From NCBI RefSeq assembly GCF_002101675.1, contig NZ_LQOY01000080.1, positions 1 through 64,000 of the forward strand: a DNA stretch of 64,000 bases, read 5' to 3'. The translations under genes were made by a program, and so were the position numbers. The number at the start of each line of letters is the position of its first letter. Positions within the stretch are counted from its first letter, which is position 1. This document shows, piece after piece, positions 46,484-54,630 of the stretch. Source of the stretch: Mycobacterium gordonae. GTDB taxonomy: Bacteria > Actinomycetota > Actinomycetes > Mycobacteriales > Mycobacteriaceae. The notes beneath the pieces were generated by a model. It searched no databases. It saw only the letters and a list, made by a program, of their open reading frames with translations, and was not told where the DNA came from.

Positions 46484-47710
46484 ATGGCTATCACCGATAT
46501 CAAGGAATACGCTCACCTGACCGCCGAGGACGTCGAGCAACTCGCGCAGGAGCTGGACGCGATCCGAGCCGAAATCGAGGAGTCCCGCGGTGAGCGCGAC
46601 GCGCGCTACATTCGCCGCTCGATTCAGTTCCAGCGCGCGCTGGCCGCCGGTGGCCGAGTTGCGTTGTTCGCCAGCCGAAACAAGTTCGCCTGGCTGGCAG
46701 GAACCGGGATGCTGGGAATGGCGAAGATCATTGAGAACATGGAACTCGGCCACAACATCACGCACGGGCAGTGGGACTGGATGAACGACCCGGAGATCCA
46801 TTCCACCGAGTGGGAGTGGGACACCACCTGCCCGAGCGTGCAGTGGAAGCACTCGCACAACTTCGTCCACCACAAGTACACCAATGTCGTAGACCTGGAC
46901 GCCGACGTCGGCTACGGCATCATGCGTGTCACTCGCGACGAGCCCTGGGAGCCTTACTATTTGGGTAACCCGATCTACAACATGTTGCTCGGCACGTTGT
47001 TCGAGTGGGGCGTCGCACTGCACCACATCGAGTCCAAGAAGCTTCGCAAGAAGGAGAAAACGTGGGCCGAGGCGCGCAAGGATCTGCGCGTGATCGGAAC
47101 AAAGGTCGCCAAGCAGGCCGGCAAGGATTACCTGGTGTTCCCGGCTCTGACCGGCCGCAATTGGAAACAGACCATGAAGGCCAATTTCGTGGCCAATCTC
47201 ATCCGTAACTATTGGGCCTACATGGTGATCTTCTGTGGCCACTTTCCGGACGGTGCAGAGAAGTTCACCAAGGAAGAGTTCGAGAACGAGACCCAGGGCG
47301 AGTGGTACCTACGCCAGATGCTGGGATCGGCGAACTTCAACGCAGGCCCCATCATGGCCTTCATGAGCGGAAACCTGTGCTACCAGATCGAACACCACCT
47401 GTTCCCGGATCTGCCCAGCAACCGCTATGCCGAGATTTCCGTGCGGGTGCGCGAGCTGTGCGAAAAGTACGACCTGCCGTACACAACGGGATCCCTTGGC
47501 CGCCAATATTTCCAGTCGTTCTGGACGATCCTCAAACTTGCTTTGCCGGACAGCATGCTCAAGGCCTCCTCCGACGACGCCCCGGAGACCCGCTCGGAGT
47601 TGAAGTTCCGCGTGCGCGCCGGCCTGCGGGAAAGCTTCGTGGATCCCGAGACAGGCCGACGCCGCGGATTGCGCACCGCACTGCGCGAATTGCGTTCGAA
47701 CGCAGCTTAA
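46484..47710 (+). CDS. Membrane fatty acyl desaturase (DesA3-like)
   Basis: Di-iron membrane desaturase of 408 residues. The three histidine boxes are HNITHG (about residue 88), HSHNFVHH (about residue 124) and QIEHHLFP (about residue 305). With the upstream reductase it would introduce a double bond into acyl-CoA, probably delta-9 of stearoyl-CoA, by analogy with DesA3. A strong binding site AAGAGGAG precedes ATG 46484. Its last 4 bases overlap the convergent DUF3072 gene. Confidence 0.93.
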   Translation: MAITDIKEYAHLTAEDVEQLAQELDAIRAEIEESRGERDARYIRRSIQFQRALAAGGRVALFASRNKFAWLAGTGMLGMAKIIENMELGHNITHGQWDWMNDPEIHSTEWEWDTTCPSVQWKHSHNFVHHKYTNVVDLDADVGYGIMRVTRDEPWEPYYLGNPIYNMLLGTLFEWGVALHHIESKKLRKKEKTWAEARKDLRVIGTKVAKQAGKDYLVFPALTGRNWKQTMKANFVANLIRNYWAYMVIFCGHFPDGAEKFTKEEFENETQGEWYLRQMLGSANFNAGPIMAFMSGNLCYQIEHHLFPDLPSNRYAEISVRVRELCEKYDLPYTTGSLGRQYFQSFWTILKLALPDSMLKASSDDAPETRSELKFRVRAGLRESFVDPETGRRRGLRTALRELRSNAA

Positions 47711-47925
47711 CCGGTGCCGCGCCCGGTCCTCTGCTGCAGTTCCTCGATCATCTCGGACGCCTGAGCTTTGGTCAGGTCGTCGGGCACATCGGTGCCGGCC
47801 TCCTGGGCCAGGGTCTGCACGTAGCTGCGCTGGGGGCCGGTCATCGGCTCATCGCCGGTGACCCAGTCGGATGGGTCCTTTTCAGGGTTCCCCTGGGTGG
47901 GTTGTTGTGCGTCGTTGTCGCTCAT
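47707..47925 (-). CDS. DUF3072 small protein
   Basis: Acidic protein of 72 residues with the DUF3072 core PMTGPQRSYVQTLAQEAG, followed by DLTKAQASEMIEELQQ. ATG 47925 has a GGAGGTGA binding site upstream. The family is common in actinobacteria and of unknown function. The longer ORF to 48042 has no such support. Confidence 0.82.
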   Translation of the reverse strand: MSDNDAQQPTQGNPEKDPSDWVTGDEPMTGPQRSYVQTLAQEAGTDVPDDLTKAQASEMIEELQQRTGRGTG

Positions 47926-48042
47926 GTCTGTCACCTCCGCAGCCGGGATAGCCATCGCACAAACTTTCGAAACCTCGCGCTGTCGGCCAATCGATACGAT
48001 CCACAGGTGGCGCGGTGCGTCTCGAAACTGACAGGAGTACAC

Positions 48043-48663
48043 GTGTCAATTGCACAACGCGAGCGGGCGGCTCTGGTGGAGACGATGCGGGCCGTGGGTC
48101 CCGAGGCGCCCACCCTGTGCGAAGGGTGGAACACCCGCGACCTGGCCGCTCATCTGGTCGTCAGGGAGGCCCGGCCGGACGCCGCCCCCGGCATCCTCAT
48201 TCCAGCTCTTGCCGGGTACACCGAAAAAGTGCAGAACGAGGTCGCCGAGCGCACCGGCTGGGATGAGCTGGTGGACAAGGTCGCGGCCGGGCCACCGACT
48301 TTGTCGCCGTTCAAGCTGCTCGATCCGGTGATCAACGTGGCGGAGATGTTCATCCACCACGAGGATGTTCGCCGCGCAGCCGCCAATTGGGAACCCCGGG
48401 TGCTCGAACCGGACCTCAAGAGCAGGCTCACCAGGACCGTCCCGCTGATGGGCCGGCTCACTCTGGCGAAGGTTCCCGGCCGGGTTGCGCTGCGCACCAC
48501 CGACGGCAAGACGCTGCTGACCGCAGGCAAGGGGCCGGCAGTGACGGTCACCGGAGAGCCCGAGGAGTTGCTGCTGTTCGCGGTGGGCCGGGCAGCCCGC
48601 GTCGACTTCGACGGCGAGGAGTCCGCCGTCCGGGCTGTCCGAGAGGCGCCGAAAGGCTTCTAG
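48043..48663 (+). CDS. TIGR03085-type / DinB-like maleylpyruvate isomerase-fold protein
   Basis: Protein of 206 residues. The N-terminus has the four-helix pattern TLCEGWNTRDLAAHLVVREARPD, which carries the histidine used for metal binding in the DinB/mycothiol-dependent isomerase fold, and FIHHEDVRRAA supplies further histidines. A C-terminal SCP2-like beta region (about residues 140-200) is likely. GTG 48043 with AGGAG upstream is much better than the long ORF from 47212, which overlaps the desaturase. The substrate is unknown. Confidence 0.82.
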   Translation: MSIAQRERAALVETMRAVGPEAPTLCEGWNTRDLAAHLVVREARPDAAPGILIPALAGYTEKVQNEVAERTGWDELVDKVAAGPPTLSPFKLLDPVINVAEMFIHHEDVRRAAANWEPRVLEPDLKSRLTRTVPLMGRLTLAKVPGRVALRTTDGKTLLTAGKGPAVTVTGEPEELLLFAVGRAARVDFDGEESAVRAVREAPKGF

Positions 48664-48735
48664 CGCGGGGGGTACGGAAGCCGATGCCGTATGCCTTACA
48701 GTCACCTACGTGGCTCATAACCAGGCTGGAGGCGT

Positions 48736-49815
48736 GTGGTGAGTGCCCTGATGTCGATCCCGCGGTACCCCGCTGATGTGACGCCCGAGTGGTTGTCGAC
48801 GGTGCTCAGCCGGCGCGGTACGTCCGTCGAGGTCGCAGCGGCCGAGGTGGCGGCAATCGGCACCGGGCAAACCGGAGCCACCTACCGCGTGACGGCCACC
48901 TATGGTTCAGATGCGGGCGGGTTGCCGCCGACGTTCGTTATCAAGCTGCCGGCTCAAGACGACGCCGTGCGGGATCGGGTGGTTTTCGGTTATCGCAGCG
49001 AATGCTCGTTCTACAGTTCCGTGGCGGATCGGGTGTCGGTGCCGGTGCCGGAGTGCTTCTATTGTGAGATCACCGACGATGCAATGGAATACGCGCTGCT
49101 GCTGGCCGATCAGGCTCCCGCGGTACAGGGCGATCAGATCGCGGGTTGCGGTGAGCGGGAGGCGCGGTTGTCGGTGACCGCGTTGGCCGGTCTACACGGA
49201 CCGACGTGGTGTGATCCGGTTTGGCTCGATCTGCCGGGCATCGCATTCGGACGGCCCGACGAGGAATCGGCTAAAGGTCTCGGGGATGTGGCGAAGCTGA
49301 GTGCCGACATCACTCTGGACAAGCTCGGCAACCGGATGACCGAGCTAGACCGCGAAACCTTCAGCGCCTCAATGCGTATGGTGACGCCGTGGCTGCTCTC
49401 CGAGCATCACCGTTTCGCCTTGCTGCACGGTGATTACCGGCTGGACAATCTGTTGTTCGATCCCGGCCGCACCCGGGTGAGTGTGGTCGACTGGCAGACA
49501 CTCGGCATCGGGCTCCCGGCGAGAGACCTGGCCTATTTCACGGCCACCAGCCTTGATTCGCGATTACGCGCGAGTATCGAACGAAGCCTGGTCGATGACT
49601 ACCACCAAGCGCTCGTGGGGCATGGCGTCACCGATTACGACCGCGACACCTGCTGGCGCGACTACCGACTGGGAGTGATTCAGGCGCCACTGATCTCGGC
49701 GCTCGGGTTTGCGTTCGCCTCCTCTACCGACCGTGGTGATGACATGGTGCTGACCATGCTCACCCGCGGATGTCAGGCGATTCGAGACTTGGGTACGCTG
49801 AACCTGGTCCGTTGA
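48736..49815 (+). CDS. Aminoglycoside phosphotransferase / ecdysteroid kinase-like small-molecule kinase
   Basis: Protein of 359 residues with a kinase-like fold: a Gly-rich loop (IGTGQTGATYRV), the ATP-binding lysine in FVIKLPA, the catalytic loop LLHGDYRLDNLLF and the metal-binding VVDWQTLG. Such kinases in soil mycobacteria are not proven antibiotic-resistance enzymes; many act on alcohols or hydroxy acids. The start may be GTG 48736, GTG 48739 or ATG 48751 (MSIPRYP); the last is attractive. It stands upstream of a catabolic acyl-CoA cluster, which hints at a hydroxyacid or alcohol substrate. Confidence 0.85.
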   Translation: MVSALMSIPRYPADVTPEWLSTVLSRRGTSVEVAAAEVAAIGTGQTGATYRVTATYGSDAGGLPPTFVIKLPAQDDAVRDRVVFGYRSECSFYSSVADRVSVPVPECFYCEITDDAMEYALLLADQAPAVQGDQIAGCGEREARLSVTALAGLHGPTWCDPVWLDLPGIAFGRPDEESAKGLGDVAKLSADITLDKLGNRMTELDRETFSASMRMVTPWLLSEHHRFALLHGDYRLDNLLFDPGRTRVSVVDWQTLGIGLPARDLAYFTATSLDSRLRASIERSLVDDYHQALVGHGVTDYDRDTCWRDYRLGVIQAPLISALGFAFASSTDRGDDMVLTMLTRGCQAIRDLGTLNLVR

Positions 49816-50016
49816 TTACGACCCATTTGTCGGAATAAGCGCCACCATCTCCTCAATCTGCTTGCGGTTAAACACAACTGTCGACCCGTCGGGCAAACCG
49901 AGGATCCGGTCAGTGGCAACGCCATACAACCGCAGGCGCTTGACGGCGTCGTCGACGGCCCGGCGCCGTTCCCGCCTGTCGGGCGCATTGATCACGCGAA
50001 TCAGGTGCGTGTCCAT
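49816..50016 (-). CDS. Small hypothetical protein
   Basis: From ATG 50016 the product is 66 residues, MDTHLIRVINAPDRRERR onward, with a basic helical start, then LPDGSTVVFNRKQIEEMVAL. An upstream ATG at 50040 would add eight residues. It reads in the same direction as the fadE gene at 50106 but is separated from it by a perfect hairpin. I do not recognise the family. The composition looks coding, but evidence is limited. Confidence 0.5.
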   Translation of the reverse strand: MDTHLIRVINAPDRRERRRAVDDAVKRLRLYGVATDRILGLPDGSTVVFNRKQIEEMVALIPTNGS

Positions 50017-50060
50017 GCTGGCCCCGAATCCCTGAATCATGTCACCTACGCCTTCGGGGT

Positions 50061-50090
50061 CCAGATATCCGCGCAGGCGCGGATATCTGG
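50061..50090 (-). terminator. Perfect 13-bp hairpin after fadE
   Basis: CCAGATATCCGCG (50061-50073) and CGCGGATATCTGG (50078-50090) with a four-base loop CAGG. It lies 16 bases beyond the fadE stop codon. No T tract follows, as is common in mycobacteria, so it could be a terminator or an RNA-stabilising 3' hairpin. Confidence 0.6.
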
Positions 50091-50105
50091 GAGCGCTGGG
50101 GCTCC

Positions 50106-51275
50106 CTATCGCTGCGCCGCCTTGACGAGGTTGGACCCGATGATCAGTTGCTGAATCTCGCTGGTGCCCTCATACAGGCGCAGCAGGCGCACATCGCGGT
50201 AGATGCGTTCGACCGGCACCCCCCGCATGTAGCCGCTGCCCCCGTGGACCTGCACCGCGAGATCGGCGACCTTGCCGGCCATTTCGGTGCAGAACAGCTT
50301 GGCCGCCGACGGTGCGATGCGCCGGTCAACATTGTCGACCCACTGACGTGCGGTGTCGCGGACCAGCGCCCGTCCGGCCAGCACGCCGGTCTGCTGGTCG
50401 GCCAGCATTGCCTGCACCAGCTGGAAGTTGCCGATCGCCGTGCCGCCCTGTGTCGCGGTGGCGGCATACGCCACGGATTCGTCGAGCGCCCGTTGCGCGG
50501 CGCCCACGGCGATGGCGGCGATGTGAACTCGCCCGCGCGCCAACGAGGTCATGGCCGCGCGGTAGCCGATGTCCTCGTTGCCGCCAATCAAAGCACTGTC
50601 GTCGACGTGGACGTCGGTGAAGCTGACGTCGGACGTCCAGGCCCCTTCCTGGCCCATCTTGGCGTCCTTGACTCCTACTTCCACGCCAGGCGCATCGGCC
50701 GGGACAAGGAAGACGGCGATGCCCGGGCCCTTGTCGTCTGCGGGCCGGGTGCGGGCGAAGACGATGAACAGGTCGGCGACCGGAGCATTGGTGATGAAGC
50801 GCTTCTGCCCGTTGATCACCCAGTCCCGTTGATCGCGAACGGCTTTGGTCTTCAGGCCGGCCGGGTTGGAGCCGGCGCCGGGCTCGGTCAGCGCGAAGGA
50901 GGCGACGGTGTCGCCGGATGCGATCGATTCCAGCCACCGTCGCTTTTGTTCGTCGGTGCCGAAGCCGACCAGCACCTGTCCGGCTATGCCGTTGTTGGTT
51001 CCGAACATCGACCGCAGTGCCAACGAGGTGTACCCCAACTCCATCGCCATCTCGACGTCCTGGACCAGGTTGAGGCCGAGTCCGCCGAATCGCTGCGGGA
51101 TCGCGTACCCGAACAGTCCCATCTTCTTGGCCTGATCGCGTAGGTCATCGGGCACCCGGTCGTCGTCGAGGATCTCCTGTTCACGAGGAACCACGGCAGT
51201 TCGGATGAAGTGGCGGGTCTGCGCCAGGATTTCCTGAAAATCCTCGTCAGAGACTTCGGGGACCTCTGAAGTCAT
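50106..51275 (-). CDS. Acyl-CoA dehydrogenase (FadE family)
   Basis: FAD enzyme of 389 residues that forms the alpha-beta double bond of an acyl-CoA. Conserved segments: FALTEPGAGSNPAGLKTKA (flavin site), VQVHGGSGYMRGVPVERIYRD and the catalytic glutamate in LYEGTSEIQQLIIG. ATG 51275 has AAGGAGC upstream; the ORF to 51434 crosses the divergent promoter region. It is divergent from the fabG operon and probably co-controlled through the palindrome at 51313. Confidence 0.92.
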   Translation of the reverse strand: MTSEVPEVSDEDFQEILAQTRHFIRTAVVPREQEILDDDRVPDDLRDQAKKMGLFGYAIPQRFGGLGLNLVQDVEMAMELGYTSLALRSMFGTNNGIAGQVLVGFGTDEQKRRWLESIASGDTVASFALTEPGAGSNPAGLKTKAVRDQRDWVINGQKRFITNAPVADLFIVFARTRPADDKGPGIAVFLVPADAPGVEVGVKDAKMGQEGAWTSDVSFTDVHVDDSALIGGNEDIGYRAAMTSLARGRVHIAAIAVGAAQRALDESVAYAATATQGGTAIGNFQLVQAMLADQQTGVLAGRALVRDTARQWVDNVDRRIAPSAAKLFCTEMAGKVADLAVQVHGGSGYMRGVPVERIYRDVRLLRLYEGTSEIQQLIIGSNLVKAAQR

Positions 51276-51312
51276 GGTGAGGGGCTCCTTCGGGCTGGCT
51301 TGGCACGACAAG

Positions 51313-51341
51313 GCAATATCATATATGAAATACGATATTGC
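51313..51341. promoter_or_regulatory. Operator-like palindrome between fadE and fabG
   Basis: GCAATATC (51313-51320) and GATATTGC (51334-51341) are exact inverted arms around a 13-base AT-rich centre. The element sits midway in the 104-bp divergent region, and its base composition contrasts with the GC-rich surroundings. The GntR-family regulator at the end of the fabG operon is the natural candidate protein. Confidence 0.65.
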
Positions 51342-51379
51342 TTGACGCGGGTCCGGCTGCGACCCATGACGAAGGGTGC

Positions 51380-52129
51380 GTGAGACAGGTGGCGTTGCTG
51401 GAAGGTCAGACCGCGGTTGTGACTGGTGCGGCACAGGGGCTCGGATTCGCGATCGCCGAACGGTTCATCGCCGAGGGCGCTCGGGTGGTGCTCGGTGATG
51501 TGAATCTCGAAGCCACCGAGGCGGCTGCCGAGAAGCTGGGCGGGCCTGATGTGGCGCTGGCTGTTCGGTGTGATGTGACGAAAGCCGACCAGGTACAGGC
51601 ACTGCTGGACACCGCCCTGGAGCAATTCGGCGGGTTGGACATCATGGTCAACAACGCTGGAATCACCCGGGACGCGACCATGCGCAAGATGACCGAGGAG
51701 CAGTTCGATCAGGTCATCAACGTGCACCTGAAAGGGACATGGAACGGCACCCGGCTTGCCGCGGCGATTATGCGAGAGAACAAGCGCGGCGCCATCATCA
51801 ACATGTCGTCGGTGTCCGGCAAGGTCGGGATGATCGGCCAGACCAACTATTCGGCGGCCAAGGCGGGCATCGTGGGGATGACCAAGGCCGCCGCCAAAGA
51901 GCTTGCCTACCTCGGTGTTCGGGTCAATGCAATCGCCCCGGGATTGATCCGCTCGGCCATGACCGAGGCTATGCCGCAGCGCATCTGGGACTCCAAGGTC
52001 GCCGAGGTTCCGATGGGCCGCGCCGGTGAGCCCGGTGAAGTGGCCAGCGTCGCCCTCTTTCTGGCGTCCGATCTGTCGTCCTACATGACCGGCACGGTCA
52101 TGGAGATCACCGGGGGCCGTCACCTGTGA
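51380..52129 (+). CDS. SDR oxidoreductase, 3-oxoacyl reductase (FabG-like)
   Basis: Short-chain dehydrogenase of 249 residues. The NAD(P) motif is [12 protein letters not shown] is present, catalytic Ser is in INMSSVSGK and Tyr/Lys in [10 protein letters not shown]. In this operon it probably oxidises a 3-hydroxyacyl-CoA in beta-oxidation direction. GTG 51380 ([16 protein letters not shown]) is chosen; GTG 51389 is possible and the ORF start 51338 is too long. The stop TGA 52127-52129 overlaps a GTG start of the thiolase frame. Confidence 0.88.
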   Translation: MRQVALLEGQTAVVTGAAQGLGFAIAERFIAEGARVVLGDVNLEATEAAAEKLGGPDVALAVRCDVTKADQVQALLDTALEQFGGLDIMVNNAGITRDATMRKMTEEQFDQVINVHLKGTWNGTRLAAAIMRENKRGAIINMSSVSGKVGMIGQTNYSAAKAGIVGMTKAAAKELAYLGVRVNAIAPGLIRSAMTEAMPQRIWDSKVAEVPMGRAGEPGEVASVALFLASDLSSYMTGTVMEITGGRHL

Positions 52130-53418
52130 GCGGTGACGCGGCAAGTGGCGCGAGCAGACGCGAAAGCGCCCAATTCGGCACGAATTTGGGCGCCTTTGCG
52201 TCTGCTCGCCGGGAAGCGGTGATCTGCGAGCCTGTCCGGACACCCATCGGCCGGTACGGCGGAATGTTCAAGTCGTTGAGCGCCGTCGCCCTCGGCGTCG
52301 CGGCGCTCCAAGGGCTGCTGCAACGCACCGGCCTGGCCCCCGACGCCGTCGAAGACGTCATCCTCGGCCACTGCTACCCGAGCAGCGAGGCACCCGCGAT
52401 CGGGCGCGTAGTGGCCCTGGATGCCGGGCTGCCCGTGACGGTTCCGGGAATGCAGGTCGACAGGCGCTGCGGGTCTGGGCTGCAAGCGGTGATCCAAGCG
52501 TGCCTACAGGTCGCTTCCGGCGACAACGACCTGGTGATCGCCGGTGGCTGCGAAAGCATGAGCAACGTGCCGTTCTACTCCACCGATATGCGCTGGGGTG
52601 CATCACGTTCCGGTGTCCAGGTGCACGACGGGCTGGCGCGCGGACGTACCACTGCCGGTGGCCGCCACTACCCGGTACCGGGCGGCATGCTGGAGACGGC
52701 CGAGAATCTGCGCCGCCAGTACGGCATCTCGCGGCGCGAGCAAGACGAGCTCGCGGTGCGGTCGCACCAGCGGGCCATCACAGCGCAGAAGAACGGTGTC
52801 CTGGCCGACGAGATCGTGCCGGTGACGGTGGCCAGCCGCCACGGCGACGAAGTGATCGACACCGACGAACATCCGCGCGCCGACACGACGATGGAATCGC
52901 TGGGCAAGCTGAAACCCGTTCTCGTCAAGGAAGACCCGGAGTCGACCGTCACTGCCGGCAATGCCAGCGGGCAGAACGACGCGGCATCCATGTGCGTGGT
53001 GACCACCCCGGAGAAGGCGGCTGACCTGGGCTTGACGCCGCTGGTGCGCATGGTGTCGTGGGGTCAGGCCGGGGTGGCGCCCAACGTGATGGGTATCGGG
53101 CCGGTGCCGGCCACCGAGGTCGCACTCGCCAAGGCGGGTCTGCGGCTGAGCGATATCGACCTCATCGAGCTCAACGAAGCCTTCGCCGCGCAAGCCCTCG
53201 CGGTGATGCGGGAGTGGAAGCTCGCTGCGGCCGACCACGACCGCACCAACGTGCACGGCTCGGGCATCTCGCTGGGGCACCCGGTCGGAGCCACCGGCGG
53301 ACGGATGCTGGCAACCCTGGCACGCGAGCTCCATCGCCGCCAGGCGCGCTACGGGCTGGAGACCATGTGCATCGGCGGCGGCCAGGGCCTGGCAGCGGTG
53401 TTCGAGCGGGTGACATGA
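52126..53418 (+). CDS. Thiolase (acetyl-CoA C-acyltransferase) with palindrome-encoded N-terminus
   Basis: Catalytic residues are intact: Cys in [11 protein letters not shown], His in [11 protein letters not shown] and Cys in CIGGGQGLA. Read from GTG 52126 (GTGA overlap with fabG) the protein has 430 residues, of which about residues 8-29 are encoded by palindrome copy 4 and have no place in the thiolase fold. The family-like sequence begins [15 protein letters not shown], and GTG 52219 would give a normal 399-residue enzyme but has no good binding site. The native start therefore seems to have been displaced by the repeat. It cleaves the 3-ketoacyl-CoA of the pathway. Confidence 0.88.
   Translation: MSGDAASGASRRESAQFGTNLGAFASARREAVICEPVRTPIGRYGGMFKSLSAVALGVAALQGLLQRTGLAPDAVEDVILGHCYPSSEAPAIGRVVALDAGLPVTVPGMQVDRRCGSGLQAVIQACLQVASGDNDLVIAGGCESMSNVPFYSTDMRWGASRSGVQVHDGLARGRTTAGGRHYPVPGGMLETAENLRRQYGISRREQDELAVRSHQRAITAQKNGVLADEIVPVTVASRHGDEVIDTDEHPRADTTMESLGKLKPVLVKEDPESTVTAGNASGQNDAASMCVVTTPEKAADLGLTPLVRMVSWGQAGVAPNVMGIGPVPATEVALAKAGLRLSDIDLIELNEAFAAQALAVMREWKLAAADHDRTNVHGSGISLGHPVGATGGRMLATLARELHRRQARYGLETMCIGGGQGLAAVFERVT
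52148..52210. repeat. GCGAGCAGACGC palindrome, copy 4, inside an operon
   Basis: Left arm GCGCGAGCAGACGCGAAAGC with inner GCGCCCAATTCG, right arm CGAATTTGGGCGCCTTTGCG then TCTGCTCGCC. Unlike the other copies it lies between two genes on the same strand and is open in the thiolase frame throughout. If it acts as a terminator it would attenuate the downstream catabolic genes. Confidence 0.8.
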
Positions 53419-54617
53419 GCGGTCCCGCACTGCCGCTGGCCGGCATCACCGTCGTCGAGGTTTCCAGCTTCGTCGCCGCGCCGCTATGCGGAATGACGCT
53501 GAACCAGCTGGGCGCGAACGTGATTCGTGTCGATCCGATCGGCGGTGCGTCGGACGTGCAGCGCTGGCCACTGGCCGACAGCGGCACTTCGATCTACTGG
53601 ACAGGCCTGAACAAGGGTAAGCGTTCGGTCACTGTCGATCTGCGCTCAGATCAGGGCCGTGAGCTGGTGCAGCGGCTGGTCGCGGAATCCGACGGGATCA
53701 TCGTCACCAATGCCGCCGGCATGACGTGGCTGGGATACGAGGCGTTGGCGGCCAGGCGCTCTGACGTCATTCACGTCCAGTTGCTCGGGCGTGGCGACGG
53801 GTCCACCGGTGTGGACTACACCGTGAATGCGGCCGTCGGCTTTCCGCTCGTCACCGGCCCAGCCGAGCACGCCGGCCCGATCAACCACGTGTTGCCGGCC
53901 TGGGACGTCAGCTGCGGTTTGTACGCCGCGCTCGCGGTGGTGTCGGCGGTGCACCGCCGGGACCAGACGGGAGAGGGCGCGTGCGTCACCATCGCGCTTG
54001 AAGACGTCGCGCTGGCAACCGCCGGAAACCTGGGCCTGCTGACCGAGCCGCAGGTGCTCGGAACCCAGCGGCCGCGGGTCGGCAACTCCATCTTCGGCCA
54101 GTACGGTCAGGACTTCGTCAGCCGGGACGGCCTCAGGTTTATGGTTGTCCTGTTGACGCGAAGGCACTTTCGTGACCTGGTCGAGGTGACGGGCACCGGT
54201 GCGGCGGTGGCGGCACTCGCCGAAGCGTTAGAGGTGGACTTCGGTGAGGAAGGAACCCGCTACCGCTACCGCGATGTGCTCTCGGGTCTGTTCGCCACGT
54301 GGTTCGCCGAGCACGACGCCGAGCAGGTCAGCGCGGCGTTGGCCGCCACCACGGTGCTGCACGAGAGATACCGCACCTTCTCCGAGGTCGCCAACGATCC
54401 GAAAGTGACCGAAAATCCGCTCTTTTCCCGGTTGCACCAGCCCGGCGTCGGTGATTATCTGGCCCCGGCGATGCCGGTCGCGTTCGACGGGGTCCACCCG
54501 GCCAGTGCGGCGGCGCCCGCGCTGGGAGCCGACACCGCCGGTGTGCTGACCGAGTACCTGGGATTGACGGCCGACGACCTCGCGCAGCTGGCCACCGCGA
54601 AAACCATTGCAGGCTGA
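53415..54617 (+). CDS. Family III CoA transferase (CaiB/BaiF)
   Basis: Protein of 400 residues that moves CoA between carboxylic acids and so could activate the pathway substrate. N-terminal GITVVEVSSFVAAPLCG and LGANVIRVDPIGG are typical, and the catalytic aspartate is in LPAWDVSCGLYAALA (about residue 163). ATG 53415 overlaps the thiolase stop (ATGA). The long ORF from 53058 is an overlap artefact. The substrate cannot be read from sequence. Confidence 0.9.
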   Translation: MSGPALPLAGITVVEVSSFVAAPLCGMTLNQLGANVIRVDPIGGASDVQRWPLADSGTSIYWTGLNKGKRSVTVDLRSDQGRELVQRLVAESDGIIVTNAAGMTWLGYEALAARRSDVIHVQLLGRGDGSTGVDYTVNAAVGFPLVTGPAEHAGPINHVLPAWDVSCGLYAALAVVSAVHRRDQTGEGACVTIALEDVALATAGNLGLLTEPQVLGTQRPRVGNSIFGQYGQDFVSRDGLRFMVVLLTRRHFRDLVEVTGTGAAVAALAEALEVDFGEEGTRYRYRDVLSGLFATWFAEHDAEQVSAALAATTVLHERYRTFSEVANDPKVTENPLFSRLHQPGVGDYLAPAMPVAFDGVHPASAAAPALGADTAGVLTEYLGLTADDLAQLATAKTIAG

Positions 54618-54630
54618 GAGGAATCAGCGC

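Noticed and set aside
47212..48042. Upstream extension of the TIGR03085-like gene
   Set aside because: Overlaps the desaturase and DUF3072 genes; GTG 48043 with a binding site gives the family length.
48736..49815. Call as an aminoglycoside resistance gene
   Set aside because: Only the general kinase fold is shared; the Gly-loop and C-terminal region look like EcKL-type small-molecule kinases, so no resistance claim is made.
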